Virus record (IMG/VR): IMGVR_UViG_3300033145_000862
Span: 1 to 42,594 of that record
DNA length: 42,594 nt
From: a virus
Direction: 5' to 3' (one strand)
In this document: positions 7,353 through 15,808 of the stretch, one piece after another
How the letters are laid out: every line of letters begins with the position of its first letter
How positions within the stretch are numbered: position 1 is the stretch's first letter
Position numbers and translations under genes: made by a program
The notes under the pieces: generated by a model
Database searches by the model: none
What the model was told of the DNA's origin: nothing
The model's input: the letters and a program-made list of their open reading frames with translations, nothing else

Positions 7353-8776
7353 TGCCTACCAAGTATGAGTCCTTTGAAACCAGCGATGATGGAACCTTAG
7401 CTTTCTATGGTGATACCTGGAGAGGTCAGACATTCACTCCTCAGGAAGACCATATCTTAGGGTCTGTAATCCTCTACCTTGTTAGAACTGGTAACCCTAC
7501 AGGAGACTTTACCGTTGACATTTATGAGTGTGATGCCAGCCATCATCCTACAGGCGACCTGCTGGCAACAGGAAGCTATGACTCTGCCTCTGTAGGAGAA
7601 ACAAAGGACTGGCATGGCATAGCATTAACTGGTTCACCTGTCCTGACTGCCGACACCGAGTATGTTATTCTGCTCCACCAAGATAGTGGAGCAGATGTGA
7701 ATAGCCATATTGGGATAAGAGCCGATACCGATGATGAGAATGACTACTATACCAGAGGGAAAGTTATTGGCAGTAATGATGCTGGTTCTACCTGGTTGGA
7801 GTATTATGATGTAACTCATCCTCTTTGGGATGCCCTGTTCCAGGAGTGGAGTGGAGAACCCAAGCCAGTAGTAACTACCCAGGCCATGACCAATGTAGGA
7901 ACTACTACCGCTACTGGCAACGGCAACATCACCAATCTAGGTACACCAAATGCCACACAGCATGGACATTGTTGGAACACAACTGGCAACCCTGACATCA
8001 ATGACAGTAAAACTGAGAATGGAGCACCTGCCGAAACTGGAGCATTTACATCTGATTTAACCTCACTGGCACCCGGCACCCGTTATTACTGTAGGGCATA
8101 TGCTACCAACAGCTTGGGAACTTCCTATGGAAGCCAGGTCTCATTCGTGGCAGGACAGAAAACCTATCCTGTTGATGCCATTACCAGAGTTACCAACCTT
8201 ACCCATAGGTACAACCGTGCTACTGGTGAGTACAACCTCATAATAGCACTTGGTGAGGTTACCACCGATTTTGATATACCTACCGTAGATAGAACTCCTG
8301 TTTCCAGTTCAGTCCAAGACCAGCCAAAAGAGGAAGCCAAGGCAGTAGTGGAGCAGGCTCAGGATGAGGGGATATTACCTCCTCCAAAACCCAAGGCTGC
8401 ACCACCTGCACCTACTCCTACTATCCCATCATATACTGCTGGTACTCCTGTTGTAACGCCAGAGCCAACTCCAGAGCCAGTTACCCTAACAGAGTATGCT
8501 GAGGAGGTAATAAGAAAGCAACCATATAGGGCAGCAGCTATTACCCAGCAGGTTAAGAAAATACCCTCAAGACCTACAATCTATGCCTATGACATCCTGG
8601 CAGAGCAGGAACGTAGGGCTCAAGAACTGGAAGAACGCCAGGCAGCAGCCAGGTTAAGAACTGGCAGGATAGCAACTGAAAGAACCAAGGCAATAATCAC
8701 CAGCAGCCCTGAGGCACAGAAAAGGCTGAAAGAGATAGAGGAACAACGCAAGAACTGGTGGGAGTTCTGGAAATGA
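7352..8776 (+). CDS. Fibronectin-like host-contact protein with hub C-terminal segment
   Basis: The product is 474 residues in at least four parts. Residues 1-165 form a beta sandwich like choice-of-anchor/CBM-type domains (GQTFTPQEDHILGSVILYLV). About 170-270 form a fibronectin type III-like domain (TSLAPGTRYYCRAYATNSLG). About 273-312 give TRVTNLTHRYNRATGEYNLI, which looks like the terminal strand pair of a tail-hub protein. The rest is a Pro-rich linker and a charged coiled coil rich in Glu, Arg and Gln. It is translationally coupled to the hub gene upstream (TAATG) and overlaps the next start. I infer an exposed tail protein that contacts the host surface. The combination suggests a domain cassette inserted into an ancestral hub gene. 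Confidence 0.6.
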   Translation: MPTKYESFETSDDGTLAFYGDTWRGQTFTPQEDHILGSVILYLVRTGNPTGDFTVDIYECDASHHPTGDLLATGSYDSASVGETKDWHGIALTGSPVLTADTEYVILLHQDSGADVNSHIGIRADTDDENDYYTRGKVIGSNDAGSTWLEYYDVTHPLWDALFQEWSGEPKPVVTTQAMTNVGTTTATGNGNITNLGTPNATQHGHCWNTTGNPDINDSKTENGAPAETGAFTSDLTSLAPGTRYYCRAYATNSLGTSYGSQVSFVAGQKTYPVDAITRVTNLTHRYNRATGEYNLIIALGEVTTDFDIPTVDRTPVSSSVQDQPKEEAKAVVEQAQDEGILPPPKPKAAPPAPTPTIPSYTAGTPVVTPEPTPEPVTLTEYAEEVIRKQPYRAAAITQQVKKIPSRPTIYAYDILAEQERRAQELEERQAAARLRTGRIATERTKAIITSSPEAQKRLKEIEEQRKNWWEFWK

Positions 8777-8967
8777 CGATAAAGATACCAGAGTTCAGGG
8801 AGGAATTACAAGGCAGGCCCAAGATAATACCTGCTATTGACACCAGCACAGGCCAGGGTGTAGGCACCACTGCCAACTACCTGACAGCTACCAAGCTGGC
8901 TCAAATGGTGATTTGCTATGAGGATAATATAGTCTGCCACAATGACTCCATAGTGCTAAAAAGTTAG
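8773..8967 (+). CDS. Small protein of the tail operon, unknown
   Basis: A 64-residue protein. The ATG at 8773 overlaps the preceding stop (ATGA) and has GGGAG about 9 bases upstream; an in-frame ATG at 8758 lies on that ribosome site and is less likely. The sequence has no membrane span; it is mixed, with a C-terminal ICYEDNIVCHNDSIVLKS strand region. Two cysteines are 8 apart. No family recognised. Confidence 0.5.
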   Translation: MTIKIPEFREELQGRPKIIPAIDTSTGQGVGTTANYLTATKLAQMVICYEDNIVCHNDSIVLKS

Positions 8968-8976
8968 GAGGTTACC

Positions 8977-9360
8977 ATGGCCGCATTAAACGAATATGCA
9001 ATTACCAAAGTAGCTACCGTTACTGGTGTGGATATGAAAACAGCAGGCAAGACTGTGCTATATACTGTGCCTACTGGCAAAACCTTCTACCCAGTATTTG
9101 TAGTGGTTAGGGAACCCTCGGCATCAATGGCTGGTGGAACTGACTATGACTTTGGCACAGGAGCCAATGCTGATACCTGGAGACAGGCTGTTGACCTATC
9201 CAGCATGACTACACCAGGTACGGACTACATGGTAATAGCTGGTGCTGATATTACCAAATATACTGATTGTGCCGCTACCTCTGAGTTTGGCATCAAGGTA
9301 ATAACTGGCACCACAGCAGACTGCACCGCTACCATAGATGTATTTGGGTTCCTGGCATAA
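8977..9360 (+). CDS. Beta-rich virion protein, unknown
   Basis: A 127-residue protein with a TTAGGAGG ribosome site. It is almost all beta: KTVLYTVPTGKTFYPVFVVV is a pattern seen in small phage decoration or tail-tip proteins with a jelly-roll fold. No catalytic residues stand out. It lies among other strand-rich structural genes and is probably a virion protein; family not recognised. Confidence 0.55.
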   Translation: MAALNEYAITKVATVTGVDMKTAGKTVLYTVPTGKTFYPVFVVVREPSASMAGGTDYDFGTGANADTWRQAVDLSSMTTPGTDYMVIAGADITKYTDCAATSEFGIKVITGTTADCTATIDVFGFLA

Positions 9361-9372
9361 GGAGATTATAAA

Positions 9373-9978
9373 GTGGCATTGGATGTAATTAAAGGTATAA
9401 AGAATTTCTTCCTCTCACCCAATGGGGTGCTCATCATACCCAGAGCCCTCAGGTCTAATGAGGCTGTATGGTGGCATGAATATTTTATACCTGCTACCTC
9501 ATTCTCACCTGGTGCATCAGGAGCTACATGGACACCACCTGATGCCAATACTGTTGGTGGCTACCAATTAGATGCTGCTGGTGAGGTACTGTATTATGAG
9601 TCCCATGTTGAACCTGATTGGGATGGCGCCAGCGACCTTAAATTTGAGCTATACTTTGAGGTTAATGTGGATAACAGTGGTGGAAACGTTGAAGATACTG
9701 TTGATATTAAATTGGTTTGCTATTACAAAGGTAATGGTGAGACATCCTGTAAAACTCAGACAATTGAGGTTGCTACTACTGTGGGGCAATCACCACAATA
9801 CAAGCAGTTCAAGGCGGAGTTTGCCATAGATTGGGATGCTGTGGATAATGTAATTGAGGTTGCTGACATTTTTGGTTTTATCCTCAACCTTGAAACCGAT
9901 ACCAGCGAGGTAGATAACATCATTATTAACTATGGTGAGTTGAAGTACCATACCAAATATCCTGCTCCGGAGGTATAA
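9373..9978 (+). CDS. Beta-sandwich virion protein, unknown
   Basis: The product is 201 residues. The start is GTG at 9373, preceded by AAGGAG at the correct distance; no nearer ATG fits. The N-terminus carries FFLSPNGVLIIPR, similar in wording to the N-terminal part of the probable decoration protein at 3275-4090. The body is a predicted beta sandwich (DLKFELYFEVNVDN, VDIKLVCYYKGNG) with acidic loops, like carbohydrate-binding or fibre-tip domains. It probably forms part of the tail or of a capsid appendage. The function assignment is by context only. Confidence 0.5.
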   Translation: MALDVIKGIKNFFLSPNGVLIIPRALRSNEAVWWHEYFIPATSFSPGASGATWTPPDANTVGGYQLDAAGEVLYYESHVEPDWDGASDLKFELYFEVNVDNSGGNVEDTVDIKLVCYYKGNGETSCKTQTIEVATTVGQSPQYKQFKAEFAIDWDAVDNVIEVADIFGFILNLETDTSEVDNIIINYGELKYHTKYPAPEV

Positions 9979-9979
9979 T

Positions 9980-10231
9980 ATGTGCTGGAATAAACTAATA
10001 GCATTGTTTAGGAAGGATGACCCAGAGCCACTTTATCCCAATGAGCTGCCTAACCTATCCATAGATAAGGTGCTGGAGGAGCTGGAGTTTGACATTCTAA
10101 TACATGAGCATTGGGCTGCTTATGTTACCCAGCATCCTAGCTATGCCAGAACCATGGGTGATTATGACTGGCATATGAGGTGGATAGAAGTCTACAAAAA
10201 CGCCATTTACTATATAAGGAGGTCAATATAA
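9980..10231 (+). CDS. Small acidic tail-operon protein
   Basis: An 83-residue protein starting 1 base after the previous stop, with GGAGG upstream. It is mostly helical, aromatic and acidic (VLEELEFDILIHEHWAAY, DYDWHMRWIEVYKNAIYY). Its stop overlaps the ATG of the adaptor gene (TAATG), so translation is coupled. No family recognised; a chaperone or assembly accessory is possible but unproven. Confidence 0.5.
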   Translation: MCWNKLIALFRKDDPEPLYPNELPNLSIDKVLEELEFDILIHEHWAAYVTQHPSYARTMGDYDWHMRWIEVYKNAIYYIRRSI

Positions 10232-11961
10232 TGGGTTTAACACTACCAGAGTTCAGGTCTTTAATAGCCACTGATTTAAAGGTAACGGTGGGTACCGAAA
10301 TATCCCAGGCAGAGTTGAACCGTGCCGTGCAAAGGACTGTGGATGACCTCAGCCGCTATATGCCATTGGAGAAGGTCTATGAGGAAACCCTCAGCTTCAC
10401 GGTTACTGATGAGTCCTTTACCACACCAGATACCGCTGACCCTGATGCCATAGTGGACGCAGCCGACCTTAGCTCCACAACTGCTGGTGATACCTTGACC
10501 ATAACTGACCATACTCCTGATATGCCCAGGAGATTGACCGTAACCCTGACTGATGCCGATAGCTCTATTACCCAACTAACCGTTATCATTAAGGGTATTG
10601 ACCAGGATGGCAATTACATAGAGGAAAGCTGGTATCTCAGCGACCTTGTAAGTGGTACAGCCAAGCAAGGCAACCTCTACTTCAAGAGGGTTATAGAGGT
10701 AGAGGTAGATGCCATAGACGGTAACGGTGCATCAGATACATTGGATGTAGGTACAGGTAACGCCTATGACAGCTATGTGTTTCTGGATAACAAACCTATC
10801 AGGCCAGGAAGTGAGACTGTTACCAATGCTGCCGGCACCACTACCTACACCAGAGATACTGACTACCGAATGGATTACATAAATGGAGCCGTCAAGTTCA
10901 TTAATGGTGGTGATATGGCAGCAGGAACCAGCTACCTGATAGATTATACCAAGAGCCGCCTAGGATTGGATATTAGCTCCATCATACCAGTAGCAACCAG
11001 GATAGTAAGGGTGGAATATCCTACTAACCTTGTACCTCAGCAGTTTGTTAACTTTAATATCTACGGAGACTTCCTCTACATAGCCAGCAAGAAAACTGGC
11101 CAGTCCCAGGAGGAATTATCCACAAGTGCTGACCATATAGCCATCTACTATGAGAGGAAGCATATGCCACCCAGTGAGCATAGTCCTGGCAGCTACCCTG
11201 ATGTGCTGGATGAAGTAGTAGCCATAGGCGCTGCTGGTTATGCCTTACTTACTGAGGCACAGCAGCATGAGCAGCAGGCTGCCACAGACCTTAATAGTTT
11301 AAGGACAGAGTTAGGATTAACCACATCCATACATACTGATGTTGCATCTGCTCTGGATAAGGTAGCTACCTACCTGGAGGATAACACCAGCGAGGATGCC
11401 AAGTCCTGGCTGACCAAAATTACCACTGATGCTGCCGACCTTAGGACAGCCCTGGAAACTGCGGTGGATGCCGTAGCTACCAATTTAGGATTAGTATTTA
11501 CCACCTCGTTGGATAAGGCTGATACTGGTGCTGAGGCATACCTTGACGCTGGTGATGATAAGATTGATGCTGTTAATATAGGTAGCAGGGTAGCCGAAAG
11601 CTATGCGGATTATGCTAGAGCCAGGTCGGATATAGCCAGCATTAGGGTAAATTCCTGCCTAGCTTACATACAGGAAGCCAATACCAGGTTAGCCAATCTG
11701 AATAGCTACATCCAGCAGGCAGCAGGCTGGAGGGACATAGCCACTGGATTTATAGCCGAGGCAGTCCAAAGGATAGCGGAGATAAACAGCCACCTGGCTG
11801 AGGCAAGCCAATGGGCAGAGGCAGTTAATGGAGATATGGTATTAGCTGACCGTTTCAGGACAGAAGGCCTGGCCAGGCTTAACGAATTCCACAACATCCT
11901 TCGTAATAAGGCAGAATACCGTAAGCGTATAAGTTCTGTGCCGGTAAGGCAACCAGCATAA
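10231..11961 (+). CDS. Neck/head-tail adaptor-like protein with long helical C-terminus
   Basis: The product is 576 residues from the ATG at 10231, which follows AAGGAGG. An upstream in-frame ATG at 10180 lies inside the preceding gene and is rejected. Residues 1-55 (LTLPEFRSLIATDLKV, then ELNRAVQRTVDDLSRYMP) match the four-helix start of connector/neck adaptors that dock under the portal. About 55-270 hold Ig-like beta domains. Residues 330-576 are long helices with repeated Ala, Asp, Glu and Ile heptads. The helical half could be a trimeric stalk. It is the last late gene before the terminator. Adaptor identity is a moderate inference from the N-terminus; a tail-stalk role is equally compatible. 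Confidence 0.55.
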   Translation: MGLTLPEFRSLIATDLKVTVGTEISQAELNRAVQRTVDDLSRYMPLEKVYEETLSFTVTDESFTTPDTADPDAIVDAADLSSTTAGDTLTITDHTPDMPRRLTVTLTDADSSITQLTVIIKGIDQDGNYIEESWYLSDLVSGTAKQGNLYFKRVIEVEVDAIDGNGASDTLDVGTGNAYDSYVFLDNKPIRPGSETVTNAAGTTTYTRDTDYRMDYINGAVKFINGGDMAAGTSYLIDYTKSRLGLDISSIIPVATRIVRVEYPTNLVPQQFVNFNIYGDFLYIASKKTGQSQEELSTSADHIAIYYERKHMPPSEHSPGSYPDVLDEVVAIGAAGYALLTEAQQHEQQAATDLNSLRTELGLTTSIHTDVASALDKVATYLEDNTSEDAKSWLTKITTDAADLRTALETAVDAVATNLGLVFTTSLDKADTGAEAYLDAGDDKIDAVNIGSRVAESYADYARARSDIASIRVNSCLAYIQEANTRLANLNSYIQQAAGWRDIATGFIAEAVQRIAEINSHLAEASQWAEAVNGDMVLADRFRTEGLARLNEFHNILRNKAEYRKRISSVPVRQPA

Positions 11962-12018
11962 GGCAGTTAAGGGATACCGAGCAGATGGAATAGTTTGGCG
12001 GTTACAAACCCTGACTGT

Positions 12019-12058
12019 AAGGGCTAGGAAGGTGGCAACAGTCCTAGCCCTTTCTTAC
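12019..12058 (+). terminator. Rho-independent terminator of the late operon
   Basis: A perfect 11-base-pair stem (12019-12029 with 12042-12052) with a 12-base loop, followed by TCTT after the stem's own TT, gives a T-rich plus-strand tail. It lies between convergent late and early arms. The minus-strand copy has no T tract, so it mainly ends late transcription. A smaller hairpin (GTTTG 11993-11997 with CAAAC 12005-12009) precedes it. Confidence 0.88.
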
Positions 12059-12069
12059 TCCTTATGTCC

Positions 12070-12360
12070 CTAAAGTTCCTGCCTGGATGTCTCTAATCCA
12101 GCTATATAAACTTTCTTGTCTGGCAGTTGTTTGGCCAACATCTTCTCTAGGAACTCCATTAACATCCTTGTCCGTAATGGTTCTTTGGCCTTTACAAATA
12201 ACTCCCTAACCTCCAAAGGAGCTAAATCACCGCCACAACAGGAGAAATCAGGGCAACATTCCCCACTACTTTTATCCTTCCCATTATGTATTGGATTACC
12301 TTTAACCCATTCCTCCAGCTGCTTCTCCACAGGCATTATCCTGCCCATCTTGTCCGTCAT
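12070..12360 (-). CDS. Small cysteine-rich phage protein (ECCPDFSCC type)
   Basis: A 96-residue protein, the last gene of the early arm. A central GECCPDFSCCGG motif with four cysteines is a signature I associate with small phage proteins of unknown function; the surroundings (KGNPIHNGK before it, then a helical C-terminal part beginning about residue 46) fit that type. The cysteines may bind zinc. It is separated from the polymerase gene by 65 bases, with a GGAGG ribosome site of its own. Family by pattern, function unknown. Confidence 0.6.
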   Translation of the reverse strand: MTDKMGRIMPVEKQLEEWVKGNPIHNGKDKSSGECCPDFSCCGGDLAPLEVRELFVKAKEPLRTRMLMEFLEKMLAKQLPDKKVYIAGLETSRQEL

Positions 12361-12425
12361 TTTTGTCCCTCCATTTGTTTTATTCTTAGCTTCACACCAT
12401 AATTTCCTATCATACTAATGTTTGG

Positions 12426-14093
12426 TTACTCCCACCTCTCTAAGTACTTTACCTCCACTGGTGTATGAAAAGGAGCTATCTCCTCCAGTGGCTTAAATTT
12501 ATAATCAGGTACAAATCCATCACATAGCAACTCATCGTGTACCTGGAGGCTCAGTGGCAGGTCTTTGCATATAATCAACCCACGCTTTAATATTTCCGCA
12601 GCGCTACCTTGGATAGGATAATTAACAGCCTTGCGTTGGATGCCATCTATCCTTTCCTCCTCCTCAGTAGGCAACCTCAAGTTGCGACCAAAGAGTGTTC
12701 TAGCCCTATAGGTTCTCAGCGCTTCATGATGCTGGGCATCAATCCAATCACCTACACCAGTATATAATTGAAAGGTATTCTGCCTTAATTGCTTGGCCTT
12801 ATCCAGCGACCTGATATGGGCAGTCTCCATGAGGGTCTCATCAGTGGCACCATATACCAGAGCAAAATTCACATTCTTGGCTATTGACCTGGGTATACCC
12901 AAAAAGTCAGCGGTAGTTTGGTGAATATCCCCACCAGTCTCAAAGATGTGGAGCATTTCCCTATCCTGAGACAGGTATGCCAGTATCCTTAATTCCAGTT
13001 GGCTCCAATCCATGTCCGTGAATATACCACTATCAGGCAACAGAATATTCCTACAGTTAGGTACACCACGTTCAGCCTGGAGCTTTTTACCCGGTATGTT
13101 TTGCATATTCCTATCCGTGCTGCTGGGCCTACCTGTAGCAGCATCCATATGGAAGCGTGTATAGGTTCTATCTTCCTTAGCCCATGGCCTGATGTAGTGG
13201 CTAAGTAGATAGGTATAGTCCCTATAACGCAGCACTATGGAGGCAAGTACATCATCCATCCTTTCCAGCACTTCTCTGGCTGTGGATAAGCTACCTCTCC
13301 TGCCTTTGGTAAATGGCAGCCTGGTAAACACACTGTAGGCTCCTCTCTTGGCCAGCATATATGCTACCTGCTGATGACTGCCTGGATTAAATCCAACCTC
13401 CTCACATAGTTGCTGGTAAAACTCTGCCTGAGCATCCAGCTCATCCTCTATCTGTTGTCTCATTTCCTGGTCAACCTGCAATCCTTTATTGGACATCTCT
13501 ATCAGGATAGGCACTACCTGCATTTCAGTGGCAAGGTATTCCTTATTGGTATCTTCCCATAGGTTACAATAAAGCTGGAGAGTAGCACCACTATCCTGCA
13601 TACATTTCCTGGCCACAACATCAGATGGTAGCTCCATCGTAGTTTTGGCATTATGCTCTGCCAAAATATCCTTCATATCATGAACTTCCATTTGGTGTAT
13701 AAAGCAAAGGTCTAATAAGGAGTTATACTTATAGCATAGCAGCCTGGACATTATATTAGTATCCATTATGTTGGTGGTATCTACATCATATTCCCTAAGT
13801 GCTGAAAGGTCAAAGAGGCTGTTATGATATACCTTAGTAACTCTGGTATCCCTTAGCAAATGCCAAGGTACTGCTGGTGATACATTAGGGAATAGCTGGA
13901 AATAAAAGCTAAGGTTAGGTTTAATGCTGATACCAACACCAACTGCTATACGTTCCTTGAGGCTGATAGTTTCCACATCCACAGAAATTAACTGGTGGCT
14001 GGTCTCAAACAACAGCTTTCTGGCAAAGCCTGGTGTTGGCTCCATATCACCATAGTAGTAGGATAGGTTGTCAGGGTCATAGGCAAAGTGCAT
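12426..14093 (-). CDS. DNA polymerase, family A, with 3'-5' exonuclease
   Basis: A 555-residue PolI-type polymerase without a 5'-nuclease domain, as usual in phages. Exonuclease: D39 and E41 (VDVET), N91 and D95 (YHNSLFD), D167; the usual Tyr of the third exonuclease motif (Y-x3-D) is Lys163, so proofreading may be altered. Polymerase: motif A D362 (DWSQLELR), motif B R402, K406, F410 and YG at 414-415 (the usual Gly after Phe is Ala), motif C H519-D520-E521. The full polymerase triad is present. The residue matching E. coli Phe762 is Phe410. The gene overlaps the small membrane protein upstream by 17 bases. It surely copies the phage genome, with the ATPases and nucleases upstream in the same arm. 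Confidence 0.96.
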   Translation of the reverse strand: MHFAYDPDNLSYYYGDMEPTPGFARKLLFETSHQLISVDVETISLKERIAVGVGISIKPNLSFYFQLFPNVSPAVPWHLLRDTRVTKVYHNSLFDLSALREYDVDTTNIMDTNIMSRLLCYKYNSLLDLCFIHQMEVHDMKDILAEHNAKTTMELPSDVVARKCMQDSGATLQLYCNLWEDTNKEYLATEMQVVPILIEMSNKGLQVDQEMRQQIEDELDAQAEFYQQLCEEVGFNPGSHQQVAYMLAKRGAYSVFTRLPFTKGRRGSLSTAREVLERMDDVLASIVLRYRDYTYLLSHYIRPWAKEDRTYTRFHMDAATGRPSSTDRNMQNIPGKKLQAERGVPNCRNILLPDSGIFTDMDWSQLELRILAYLSQDREMLHIFETGGDIHQTTADFLGIPRSIAKNVNFALVYGATDETLMETAHIRSLDKAKQLRQNTFQLYTGVGDWIDAQHHEALRTYRARTLFGRNLRLPTEEEERIDGIQRKAVNYPIQGSAAEILKRGLIICKDLPLSLQVHDELLCDGFVPDYKFKPLEEIAPFHTPVEVKYLERWE

Positions 14094-14277
14094 TTAATCC
14101 ACCTGCTACCATTAGAAATATACCAATAGCACACCTGAGCAACCTGATGCTATGGTCCCTATACCAATCCTGCAATCTATTACCTGTCTCATCCTTGGCA
14201 TCAATATATAGCCTGATGCTGATAAGTCCATCACAGAGCAACCACATACCAGCTAAACCTACCAGGTAGTTAATCAT
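14077..14277 (-). CDS. Small two-span membrane protein
   Basis: A 66-residue protein with two hydrophobic helices (LVGLAGMWLLCDGLISI and LLRCAIGIFLMVAGGLNAL) joined by a charged loop containing DETGNRLQDWYRD. I use the ATG at 14277: it overlaps the methyltransferase stop (ATGA) and has GGAG 7 bases away. A TTG at 14289 would remove that ribosome site. It could be a holin-like or inner-membrane factor, but its place among replication genes does not favour lysis. Function unknown. Confidence 0.55.
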   Translation of the reverse strand: MINYLVGLAGMWLLCDGLISIRLYIDAKDETGNRLQDWYRDHSIRLLRCAIGIFLMVAGGLNALCL

Positions 14278-15065
14278 GACTTTCTCCAAATCATAATATC
14301 CTCATCATCCACCGTTTCCAGCCCTTGACTCCTTCTAATGTCCTGCCAAGGTCCACCCATCATCTGAACTTTATGCCAGCTATCAAGTCGGAAGCCTATT
14401 TGCTTGCATACCTTATCTATCCATTTGGTAAGATAAACCCTTTTACCACCTTCTATTATATCCTTAGTAACCACTGACATTGTACCACCAGGTATAATAC
14501 TTTGGTAGCATAGCCTATAAACTTTTTCCATCTCCTGATTATATATAAACGTATTCATCAGGCCTACATTACCAGTAGTCCTTGCATACTCAGTGTATTC
14601 ATGGTCATTAACCCGGTATTTCTCCTTGATAATCTTTGTTGACCTCTTTGATGGCTTGAATGCGGTTGCATAGGGTGGTGAGAACATAATGTGGTTACAT
14701 GGTATAGGTAATATTACCTTGCAATTACCATGTATTAGACTAACATTAGCCATATCATGGTAGTTTGTAAGATGTTCCAATACCTGCTTCTGTATTTGGT
14801 GATACATGGCCTCAATTTCTATGCAGATTACCGGTCTGCCCATAACAGCAGCAAGCATTACTGTGCCTGTACCACTCATAGGGTCAAGGATTATTTGTCC
14901 TGGCTCTGAAACATATTTAATTATTTCCCATTGTGTATATATGTGCATCTTTGCTAAATGCTTCATCACTATATCTGGGAATAATTCCTTCCTCCATTTA
15001 ACATCATCTGGAAATACAATCCAACCCTCGCTAGTCCTTTCATAGTCTGGTGCAAACTGCCTCAT
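14274..15065 (-). CDS. DNA methyltransferase, SPPY type (orphan)
   Basis: The product is 263 residues. The S-adenosylmethionine loop is DPMSGTGT (61-68) and the catalytic motif is SPPY (129-132, FSPPYA). The N-terminal portion (TQWEIIKYVSEPGQIILDP) is the usual approach to motif I in this fold. SPPY is most often an N4-cytosine mark, whereas N6-adenine enzymes usually have DPPY, so N4-cytosine is favoured but not certain. No restriction endonuclease lies nearby, so it probably protects phage DNA or mimics a host mark. It overlaps small genes on both sides (ATGA junctions). Target sequence unknown. Confidence 0.9.
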   Translation of the reverse strand: MRQFAPDYERTSEGWIVFPDDVKWRKELFPDIVMKHLAKMHIYTQWEIIKYVSEPGQIILDPMSGTGTVMLAAVMGRPVICIEIEAMYHQIQKQVLEHLTNYHDMANVSLIHGNCKVILPIPCNHIMFSPPYATAFKPSKRSTKIIKEKYRVNDHEYTEYARTTGNVGLMNTFIYNQEMEKVYRLCYQSIIPGGTMSVVTKDIIEGGKRVYLTKWIDKVCKQIGFRLDSWHKVQMMGGPWQDIRRSQGLETVDDEDIMIWRKS

Positions 15066-15217
15066 CTCCGTTTCTCCTTCCTGCCATGCTTATAGCCATG
15101 TATGAATTCATCCTTACCAATCCTCCTAATTATAGGTATCAGCAGGTTGATAAGCCACTCAACATGCTCATCAGCCAGTTCCTCCACTGTCTTTTTAGGC
15201 TTAGTCAATTTCTCCAT
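15062..15217 (-). CDS. Small basic helical protein
   Basis: A 51-residue protein with an AGGAGG ribosome site immediately upstream of two tandem ATGs (15220 and 15217). It is a single amphipathic unit: acidic helix (TVEELADEHVEWLINLL), then a strongly basic tail (YKHGRKEKRR). The stop overlaps the methyltransferase ATG. A nucleic-acid- or partner-binding role is possible; no family recognised. Confidence 0.6.
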   Translation of the reverse strand: MEKLTKPKKTVEELADEHVEWLINLLIPIIRRIGKDEFIHGYKHGRKEKRR

Positions 15218-15446
15218 CATCCTCCTGTCCAATTACTGTAGGGTTATGTTGCTCCATGAAAGCCCTGATAGCATCACACTGAGCATCCACATACGTCTGT
15301 CCTAGGTGTTTGGAATACTGATTTAGCGGTTGTTCAAATATCTGGCACATGCCTCTAGGAGATTTAATAGCCATCACCACCCTGACACTTGGCTCTCCTC
15401 TCAGGTCAGTCAGCTCCCGTATTTTTCCCACATCCTCTAACTCCAT
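15201..15446 (-). CDS. Small early protein, unknown
   Basis: An 81-residue protein from the ATG at 15446, chosen because GGAGG lies 6 bases upstream. A longer version starting at 15479 would lack that site. Mixed alpha/beta with LRGEPSVRVVMAIKSPRGMC and a helical, acidic C-terminus. It overlaps genes at both ends by 17 and 41 bases, as is common in this tightly packed arm. Function unknown. Confidence 0.5.
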   Translation of the reverse strand: MELEDVGKIRELTDLRGEPSVRVVMAIKSPRGMCQIFEQPLNQYSKHLGQTYVDAQCDAIRAFMEQHNPTVIGQEDDGEID

Positions 15447-15630
15447 GTTGTTCCTCCAGCATTTTACTTGCACTCGCAACCAGTGTAGCTGCCTCCAATA
15501 CCAGCCTAACCTCAGTCTCTTTGGGATAGGTTAAGTATCCTCTATGTTCAGCTATGGTTCTAACAGTATCAGCTACCAGCTTTACCTGCTTCTGGCTTAA
15601 TCGGCTGCTCAAATTCAATTTTGACTCCAT
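15406..15630 (-). CDS. Small early protein, unknown (start uncertain)
   Basis: The frame encodes up to 74 residues, mostly helix (LVLEAATLVASASKMLEEQ), which looks real rather than random. It overlaps the upstream gene by 62 bases and the downstream gene by 41. The ATG at 15630 has only a weak ribosome site, so the true start may be an internal TTG or CTG nearer 15580. No motif recognised. Confidence 0.4.
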   Translation of the reverse strand: MESKLNLSSRLSQKQVKLVADTVRTIAEHRGYLTYPKETEVRLVLEAATLVASASKMLEEQHGVRGCGKNTGAD

Positions 15631-15790
15631 CTACCTCAGCTATGTAAGGTATTACAATAGCTTTTGGATTTTGGTTTTTATTATGAAACCTGTAGCTCCT
15701 AATAGCAGGTCTCATCAAGCCAGCTAACTCATACTGGCCCAGGTAGAATTTACCATCCTTGATGGTGGAATGAGTTAAGTCCTTATCCAT
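15569..15790 (-). CDS. Small early protein, unknown
   Basis: A 73-residue protein with GGAGG well placed before the ATG. Strand-rich and basic in the middle (AIRSYRFHNKNQNPKAIVIP), it may bind nucleic acid. It follows the ERCC4-type nuclease gene and could be an accessory to it. No family recognised. Confidence 0.5.
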   Translation of the reverse strand: MDKDLTHSTIKDGKFYLGQYELAGLMRPAIRSYRFHNKNQNPKAIVIPYIAEVDGVKIEFEQPIKPEAGKAGS

Positions 15791-15808
15791 TTGTTGCCTC
15801 CTTATCTA

